Assembly (NCBI RefSeq): GCF_026262505.1 | Contig: NC_067206.1 | Coordinates: forward strand, 5,174,879 to 5,238,878 | Source of the DNA: Trichomonas vaginalis G3 | Lineage: Eukaryota > Parabasalia > Trichomonadida > Trichomonadidae | DNA: 64,000 nt | Direction: 5' to 3' | Part shown: positions 56,126 through 64,000 of the stretch, piece after piece | Layout of the letters: every line of letters begins with the position of its first letter | Numbering within the stretch: the stretch's first letter is position 1 | Notes under the pieces: generated by a model | The model's input: only the letters and a program-made list of their open reading frames with translations | Told to the model about the DNA's origin: nothing | Databases searched by the model: none | Position numbers and translations under genes: made by a program

Positions 56126-58858
56126 GAAGACCCGCTGAACTGAAGCATCTCATTAAGCGGAGGAAAAGAAACTAACTAGGATTCCCTTAGTAAAGGCGAT
56201 CGAAAAGGGAACAGCCCAACGTCTTAATCCCGCAAGGGAAATGTAGTCGGTTCACCTATTGCACTGGTCTAAGTCAGATGGAATGCTGCGCGATTCAGAG
56301 TAAAAGCCTCGTATGACCAACCGCAAGCTTACGATGGACCGGGGAGAGTCGGATACTTTGAGAGTAGTGTCTTAAGGGGTGGTATGTCCCATCCAAGGCT
56401 AAATAACGTGAGGAGACCGATAGATTACAAGTAGTGTGAACGAAAGATGAAAAGAACTCTAAAACAGAGGGTGAAAAGTTCCTGAACTTGCTTAGGGTTA
56501 AGGCTATTTATAGTACCCGTCTTGAAACACGGATTAGGGAGTTTATCTGTAGTGCGAGTCTTTGCACGTTAACTGTAAAGGCGTAGAGAAAGCAACTGGC
56601 GTTTGCATGGCTACTGAGCATTACTGATAGGACCCGAAAGGTGGTGAACTTTGCCTGCACAGGTTGAAGTCAGGGGAAACTCTGATGGAGGACCGTACGG
56701 GTTATTGATGTGCAAATCATTTTTCTGATGTAGGTAAAGGTGCGAAAGACTCATCGAACCACCTAATAGCTGGTTTCCTCCGAAGTTTCCCTCAGGATAG
56801 CTGTAATGCATTTAGTTAAGGGGAGTAGAGATATGGGTAGAGGTGCAGGGAGCCTTCGGGTTCTCAACTTATTTCCAAACTTCGAACCTCCTTGTTAGGC
56901 ATTTACCTAACTGGAAATGCTTAAATGAATTAGCGTTACAAGTGGGCTCTGACCGGTAAGCGGTCATGGCGAAATGGGATGAACCATACGTCTGAATAAG
57001 GTGCCGAAATGTACTATCACTGATACCATAAAGGGAGTCCATGTATTTAGACAGCAGGTCGGTGCCCCTAAAAGCAGGTATCCGCTAAAGAGTGTGTTAA
57101 AACTCACCTGCCGAATACTAGGGCCCCGAAAATGAATGGCGCATATAGTACTACCGATCTCAGACATCAGTTCTATTGAACTGAGAGTAGGGGATGTGGA
57201 CATTTTTGTGAAGGTGCAATGTGAGTTGGACTGGAAGAATGTCTATTACAGATCCTAATTGAAGTAGCGATTATCCAGGCTTGTATCCTGGGGGCTGATG
57301 AGGAGTAGGGTTTCTGGACAACTTAAACAGATCCAGAGTTAGTCGATCCTAATCTCAATAATGGGAGAAAGGGAGTACAGTTGATATTCTGTAACTGACA
57401 ACAGTTCGCGGCAACGCATACTATTTTTCTCCGCCAATCTTATACCGTTGGTAGGGATCTCTTTCCTACATGACAGTACTAATACCCAGGGAAACTGGTC
57501 ATCAGGCGAACTGCGGCGTTCTGCTGGCAAAACATAGCTTCGGTTATGTCAATGGCTATTGGATTGGTCCATGAAGCGAAAAATAGTTTACTGTGTCACT
57601 CGTACCGATAACCGCATCAGGTCTTCTAGGTAAGTAGCCTATGGCCATTGAGGCATGATAGTTCAGGGAATTCGGCCAATTAGAGCTGTAACTTCGGGAT
57701 AAAGCTTGGCTCTGATGAAAATCAGAACCGATTGTTACGCGGAGAGCCCAACTGTTTAATAAAAACGTAGTGTCGCGCTGTGGTAGTATAGCCAGTGAAC
57801 GCGACATGAATCCTGCTCAGTGCTGTGTCTGTTAATATGGTTCAAGCCAACGAAGCACCGGTAAATAGCTGGGGTAACTATGACTCTTATCAAAGTAGCG
57901 AAATACCTCGTCACTTAATTAGTGACCTGCATGAACGGAGCTATGAGGTTCTCACTGTCCCAAACTGTCTCTCAGCGAACCAACTGTAGTGGGAACGGTC
58001 ACTAGATATCCAGCGGGGAAAGAAGACCCTGTAGAGCTTCACTTTGGTCTAGTCTTGTATAGTTCCTGCGGGGGTGTAGACTAGGTGGGAGAGCAATCGA
58101 TTCTGAAAAACCACTACCCTGTTTGGAATTATGCTTACCTATCACAAGGAATAGGACTAGATAGAAAGTTTGGCTGGGGCGGCACACCTTCGAAAGAGCA
58201 GCGAAGGTGTCCTAAGTTGAGCTCAGTGAGGACAGAAATCTCACGTTGAGGATAAGGCCAAAAGCTCAATTTACTGTGCCTTTTTGTACTAGGATCAGTT
58301 ACGAAAGTAAGGCCTAACGATCCCTAAATAGCCTCAGGTGCGTGAGGATTGGGGTGACAGACAAGTTACCTCCGGGACAACTGGCTTGTGGCTGCTAAGA
58401 GATCAAATCAACGCAGCTTTTTGATTCTTCGATGTCGGCTCTTCCTATCCTAGTGATGTACAAGTTGCTAAGGGTCGGATTGTTCACCCGTATTAGGGAT
58501 CGTGAGCTGGGTTTAGACCGTCGTGAGCCAGGTTTGTTTTATCCTACTGGATATAGCATCATGATAGTAGATTGATTTAGTACGAGAGGAACTGTTGATT
58601 ATGGCCTCTGGTTAGCGATTATCGGAAACGGTATGTCGCGCAGCTACGCCGTCTGGGATAATGGCTGAAAGCCTCTTAAGCCAGAAGCCCATCTAGAAAG
58701 TGATGCACGTGATGTTGGACCGATACGAATAATCATACTCAAAAGGTCCGCTTCATAGGTAACCCAATGTAGAAGACATTGTGTGAACGAAGGTACTGTA
58801 AGCAGTGGAGTGGCATTACGTCCACGACCTGTTGAGGTTCAGCTTCGCTTCTAGGTTT
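56126..58858 (+). rRNA. 28S rRNA, plus-strand copy 2
   Basis: Full length, about 2.73 kb, with the sarcin-ricin loop near 58,580. Confidence 0.95.
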
Positions 58859-60562
58859 CCAAATATTTTGGATTTTTTTCAAGTGTAAGTGTCACTTTTA
58901 TATCCACGGGCCGCTATATGAGCATCAAATATACTAACTAAAAATACAATAATCATATAGGAATGAAAAAAGATATTAAAGCGAAAACTCAAAAAACAAA
59001 TACTTAAGTATATAGGCTAACTAATACACATACTAAGCTTATAAGTTTGGACTGAAGGTATATCTAAAAAAAACATATATCAAGTAACATAGTATTAAGC
59101 GTATATATATGGAGTGTCACGTTTATATCCACGGGCCGCTTTGGTAGTCTTCCTAGCAAAATCCATAAAGTCGAAGGGAAACTAATCTAAGTCTCCTATC
59201 AAAGTCTATCAAAAATTTTTAAGATGATAGGACGAAAAACTATGTGATTTAGTTTCGTCGGTAAAACCAAAAAATTCGCCCTAAAGATATACGTAAGATA
59301 TATACTATTCCCTATAACTAAGATATATATACATATAACATATATGATTAGTGCTTCGTATAACATTACAAATGATTCTCGAAAAAAATCGATTTTCAAA
59401 AATTTGACACAAAATGCATTATATCTCAGTGAATACTTAAGCTATCGAAATGAAACAAACATAAATCACACAGCTATACTATACCCTATCTATCTGTATC
59501 TTCAAAGTTTTTGTGCACTTAAGTCTCACTGTTTCGATTTATGCGTGTGGAACGAAAAATTAAAAAAATCGAAAAAAATCAAAGTCCATGATCAGCGAGA
59601 AAATTTTTAACAACATAAGCAATTTTTAAAATCTTTTACATATAAATACCATACGATATATGTATACATTTGAGCATGGTGAGACATCTCAGTTCCATAG
59701 TCACTCCATATGAAAATGAAAAAATTTACAAATTTTTTCCTAGGGGGGTGAATTTACCTAGAAGTCCACACACATAAGAGATGGAAAGGAGCAACTGAGG
59801 ATAAAGTTATCGTATGTTGTACCCCATATATGTCTATCTTGGCAAGAAAGTTCGTATGTTGAGTATTCGCCGAGAAAGTTGAAAAATACAAAAAAATTGA
59901 TTTTTCAAAAACACGCTGAAATGAGCGAGGAAAAAAATAATGAAAAGATTGAAGTCATATTCGATGGTTTTAAGAGATACGAAATTATTTGGAAATATAA
60001 ATCTACACATAAGTAGTATAATGTTACTACGTTTGTAGTTTTTCGTTTTAGCACACTTTACCATATACTTTTGAAAATCAGATAATTATTTTTATTCAAA
60101 TAGTTGTCGTAGGTGGGCACATGTACGGAGTTATAATCATAACTCCCCATGCTCCACAACATTGCCCATACAAAGTTTGCTCGGGGACGCTTGTGTATGA
60201 GCAAGACGAAAAAATACCTGAAACTCGACTCCACCGATTGAATTTTTGTAGACCGAAAAACATGACCTTTTGCTCCCTATGGGAAAGTTGCAAAACGATT
60301 CCAGTTATGAGTAAGCATTTCTTACTAAATCTAGCCGAGTCTGGTATATAACAACAGGGAGAATCACCTCCAGACGGCTGACGAGTTAATATGTTACCAT
60401 ATTATGATTCTGTCTTAGATGTGCGAAATTACAGCACGCTCTTATTTATAATTTGGCATTAAACTTTCGATGACTTCGCGTCATCATGTATTATGGATAT
60501 TTCAGTGGCATCATAACAAGATACATTGGAAAAACATCTTAATACATCTTTTTTAATCGCGA
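58859..60562 (+). other. rDNA intergenic spacer
   Basis: 27-bp repeats at 58,889-58,915 and 59,114-59,140; a few small indels near 59,940-60,100 and 60,390-60,440 against the previous spacer. Confidence 0.9.
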
Positions 60563-61981
60563 TACTTGGTTGATCCTGCCAAGGAAGCACACTTAGGTCA
60601 TAGATTAAGCCATGCAAGTGTTAGTTCAGGTAACGAAACTGCGAATAGCTCATTAATACGCTCAGAATCTATTTGGCGGCGACCAACAGGTCTTAAATGG
60701 ATAGCAGCAGCAACTCTGGTGCTAATACATGCGATTGTTTCTCCAGATGTGAATTATGGAGGAAAAGTTGACCTCATCAGAGGCACGCCATTCGACTGAG
60801 TGACCTATCAGCTTGTACTTAGGGTCTTTACCTAGGTAGGCTATCACGGGTAACGGGCGGTTACCGTCGGACTGCCGGAGAAGGCGCCTGAGAGATAGCG
60901 ACTATATCCACGGGTAGCAGCAGGCGCGAAACTTTCCCACTCGAGACTTTCGGAGGAGGTAATGACCAGTTCCATTGGTGCCTTTTGGTACTGTGGATAG
61001 GGGTACGGTTTTCCACCGTACCGAAACCTAGCAGAGGGCCAGTCTGGTGCCAGCAGCTGCGGTAATTCCAGCTCTGCGAGTTTGCTCCCATATTGTTGCA
61101 GTTAAAACGCCCGTAGTCTGAATTGGCCAGCAATGGTCGTACGTATTTTTACGTTCACTGTGAACAAATCAGGACGCTTAGAGTATGGCCACATGAATGA
61201 CTCAGCGCAGTATGAAGTCTTTGTTTTCTTCCGAAAACAAGCTCAATGAGAGCCATCGGGGGTAGATCTATCTCATGACGAGTGGTGGAATACTTTGACT
61301 CATGAGAGAGAAGCTGAGGCGAAGGCGTCTACCTAGAGGGTTTCTGTCGATCAAGGGCGAGAGTAGGAGTATCCAACAGGATTAGAGACCCTGGTAGTTC
61401 CTACCTTAAACGATGCCGACAGGAGTTTGTCATTTGTTAATGGCAGAATCTTTGGAGAAATCATAGTTCTTGGGCTCTGGGGGAACTACGACCGCAAGGC
61501 TGAAACTTGAAGGAATTGACGGAAGGGCACACCAGGGGTGGAGCCTGTGGCTTAATTTGAATCAACACGGGGAAACTTACCAGGACCAGATGTTTTTTAT
61601 GACTGACAGGCTTCGGGTCTTTCAGGATATTGTTTTTGGTGGTGCATGGCCGTTGGTGGTGCGTGGGTTGACCTGTCTAGCGTTGATTCAGCTAACGAGC
61701 GAGATTATCGCCAATTATTTACTTTGCCGAAGTCCTTCGGTTAAAGTTCTAATTGGGACTCCCTGCGATTTTAGCAGGTGGAAGAGGGTAGCAATAACAG
61801 GTCCGTGATGCCCTTTAGATGCTCTGGGCTGCACGCGTGCTACAATGTTAGGATCAATAGGACTGCGAGCCTGAGAGGGTGCGCTACTCTTATAATCCCT
61901 AACGTAGTTGGGATTGACGTTTGTAATCAGCGTCATGAACCAGGAATCCCTTGTAAATGTGTGTCAACAACGCACGTTGAA

Positions 61982-62027
<46 letters not shown>

Positions 62028-62143
62028 GATGACTCGGTGAAATCACCGGATGCTTACGAGCAGAAAGTGATTAAATCACGTTATCTAGAGGAAGGAGAAA
62101 AGTCGTAACAAGGTAACGGTAGGTGAACCTGCCGTTGGATCAG
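60563..62143 (+). rRNA. 18S rRNA, plus-strand copy 3
   Basis: About 1,581 bp, nearly identical to copy 2, with a two-base addition near the 3' end (around 62,100). Confidence 0.95.
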
Positions 62144-62218
62144 TTCTAGTTTTAATAACTAACACCAACTTCTTTTATTAAACAAAAACCAATACAAAAT
62201 TAAAAACTAACTTCATCA

Positions 62219-62379
62219 AAAACCAAGTCTCTAAGCAATGGATGTCTTGGCTCCTCACACGATGAAGAACGTGCATAATGTGTTAAGTAACCGGAGTTGC
62301 AAACATCATGACAGGTTAATCTTTGAATGCAAATTGCGCTAAACTCGATCTCGGTCAGAAGCATGGGTGGACAGTACTA
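62219..62379 (+). rRNA. 5.8S rRNA, plus-strand copy 3
   Basis: Same gene with a few single-base losses, consistent with consensus noise near the contig part with less support. Confidence 0.88.
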
Positions 62380-62459
62380 CATCTTTTATAATAATTCTTA
62401 TTCTAAGCGAATAAGTAAATAATATATAAGACAAACAACACGTAGTCTGCCATACGCAG

Positions 62460-64000
62460 GAAGACCCGCTGAACTGAAGCATCTCATTAAGCGGAGGAAA
62501 AGAAACTAACTAGGATTCCCTTAGTAAAGGCGATCGAAAAGGGAACAGCCCAACGTCTTAATCCCGCAAGGGAAATGTAGTCGGTTCACCTATTGCACTG
62601 GTCTAAGTCAGATGGAATGCTCGCGATTCAGAGTAAAAGCCTCGTATGACCAACCGCAAGCTTACGATGGACCGGGGAGAGTCGGATACTTTGAGAGTAG
62701 TGTCTTAAGGGGGTGGTATGTCCCATCCAAGGCTAAATAACGTGAGGAGACCGATAGATTACAAGTAGTGTGAACGAAAGATGAAAAGAACTCTAAAACA
62801 GAGGTGAAAAGTTCCTGAACTTGCTTAGGGTTAAGGCTATTTATAGTACCCGTCTTGAAACACGGATTAGGGAGTTTATCTGTAGTGCGAGTCTTTGCAC
62901 GTTAACTGTAAAGGCGTAGAGAAAGCAACTGGCGTTTGCATGGCTACTGAGCATTACTGATAGGACCCGAAAGGTGGTGAACTTTGCCTGCACAGGTTGA
63001 AGTCAGGGGAAACTCTGATGGAGGACCGTACGGGTTATTGATGTGCAAATCATTTTTCTGATGTAGGTAAAGTGCGAAAGACTCATCGAACCACCTAATA
63101 GCTGGTTTCCTCCGAAGTTTCCCTCAGGATAGCTGTAATGCATTTAGTTAAGGGGAGTAGAGATATGGGTAGAGGTGCAGGGAGCCTCGGGTTCTCAACT
63201 TATTTCCAAACTTCGAACCTCCTTGTTAGGCATTTACCTAACTGGAAATGCTTAAATGAATTAGCGTTACAAGTGGGCTCTGACCGGTAAGCGGTCATGG
63301 CGAAATGGGATGAACCATACGTCTGAATAAGGTGCCGAAATGTACTATCACTGATACCATAAAGGGAGTCCATGTATTTAGACAGCAGGTCGGTGCCCCT
63401 AAAAGCAGGTATCCGCTAAAGAGTGTGTTAAAACTCACCTGCCGAATACTAGGGCCCCGAAAATGAATGGCGCATATAGTACTACCGATCTCAGACATCA
63501 TTCTATTGAACTGAGAGTAGGGGATGTGGACATTTTTGTGAAGGTGCAATGTGAGTTGGACTGGAAGATGTCTATTACAGATCCTAATTGAAGTAGCGAT
63601 TATCCAGGCTTGTATCCTGGGGGCTGATGAGGAGTAGGGTTTCTGGACAACTTAAACAGATCCAGAGTTAGTCGATCCTAATCTCAATAATGGGAGAAAG
63701 GGAGTACAGTTGATATTCTGTAACTGACAACAGTTCGCGGCAACGCATACTATTTTTCTCCGCCAATCTTATACCGTTGGTAGGGATCTCTTTCCTACAT
63801 GACAGTACTAATACCCAGGGAAACTGGTCATCAGGCGAACTGCGGCGTTCTGCTGGCAAAACATAGCTTCGGTTATGTCAATGGCTATTGGATTGGTCCA
63901 TGAAGCGAAAAATAGTTTACTGTGTCACTCGTACCGATAACCGCATCAGGTCTTCTAGGTAAGTAGCCTATGGCCATTGAGGCATGATAGTTCAGGGAAT
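62460..64000 (+). rRNA. 28S rRNA, plus-strand copy 3 (runs off the window)
   Basis: 5' 1.54 kb of the gene, starting GAAGACCCGCTGAACTG; cut by the window end. Confidence 0.93.

Overview
The window looks like a parabasalid (trichomonad) flagellate. It has AT-rich, intronless host genes, including an 11.6-kb single-exon dynein heavy chain and a DENN-domain gene. It has a Polinton/Maverick-type element, which is abundant in trichomonads, and compact rRNA genes (18S about 1.58 kb, 28S about 2.73 kb, rDNA repeat about 6.3 kb). The 18S-ITS-5.8S region looks trichomonad. From memory, the ITS ends do not match the commonly used Tritrichomonas foetus-specific primer sites, so a related species is more likely than T. 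foetus itself.

Layout. (1) 1-5,273 is a decayed host region. It holds the 3' end of a coiled-coil gene, a 5'-less beta-helix surface-protein fragment on the minus strand, a broken partial copy of the coiled-coil gene, a frameshifted minus-strand gene, a decayed small plus-strand gene and a 101-bp MITE-like inverted repeat. (2) 5,274-16,832 is a full-length dynein heavy chain that appears to lack the AAA1 P-loop. It is convergent with a DENN-domain gene (17,217-18,491, minus). (3) 18,708-29,410 is virus-like. An integrase-bearing 3.4-kb element has diverged terminal inverted repeats and 15-bp flanking direct repeats. Next to it is a Polinton-like capsid module (major capsid, packaging ATPase, minor-capsid candidates and several unknown genes). 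This part is an old, partly broken copy. (4) 29,411-64,000 is rDNA. The spacer joins the Polinton-like module directly. Two complete minus-strand transcription units and part of a third 28S run up to about 44.67 kb. The array then flips to the plus strand and continues through part of a 28S, two complete units and a third that runs off the window.

The rDNA flip sits inside a 28S gene, in a stretch of visibly corrupted sequence, so an assembly or read fold-back artefact is the likeliest explanation. The Polinton-rDNA joint is clean and could be either a real breakpoint or a mis-join.

The points most worth a second look are the dynein without AAA1 catalytic motifs, the three consecutive long hairpins at 21,391-21,571, the facing pair of related small proteins in the capsid module, the 15-bp flanks of the integrase element, and the paired 27-bp repeats just downstream of every 28S gene.
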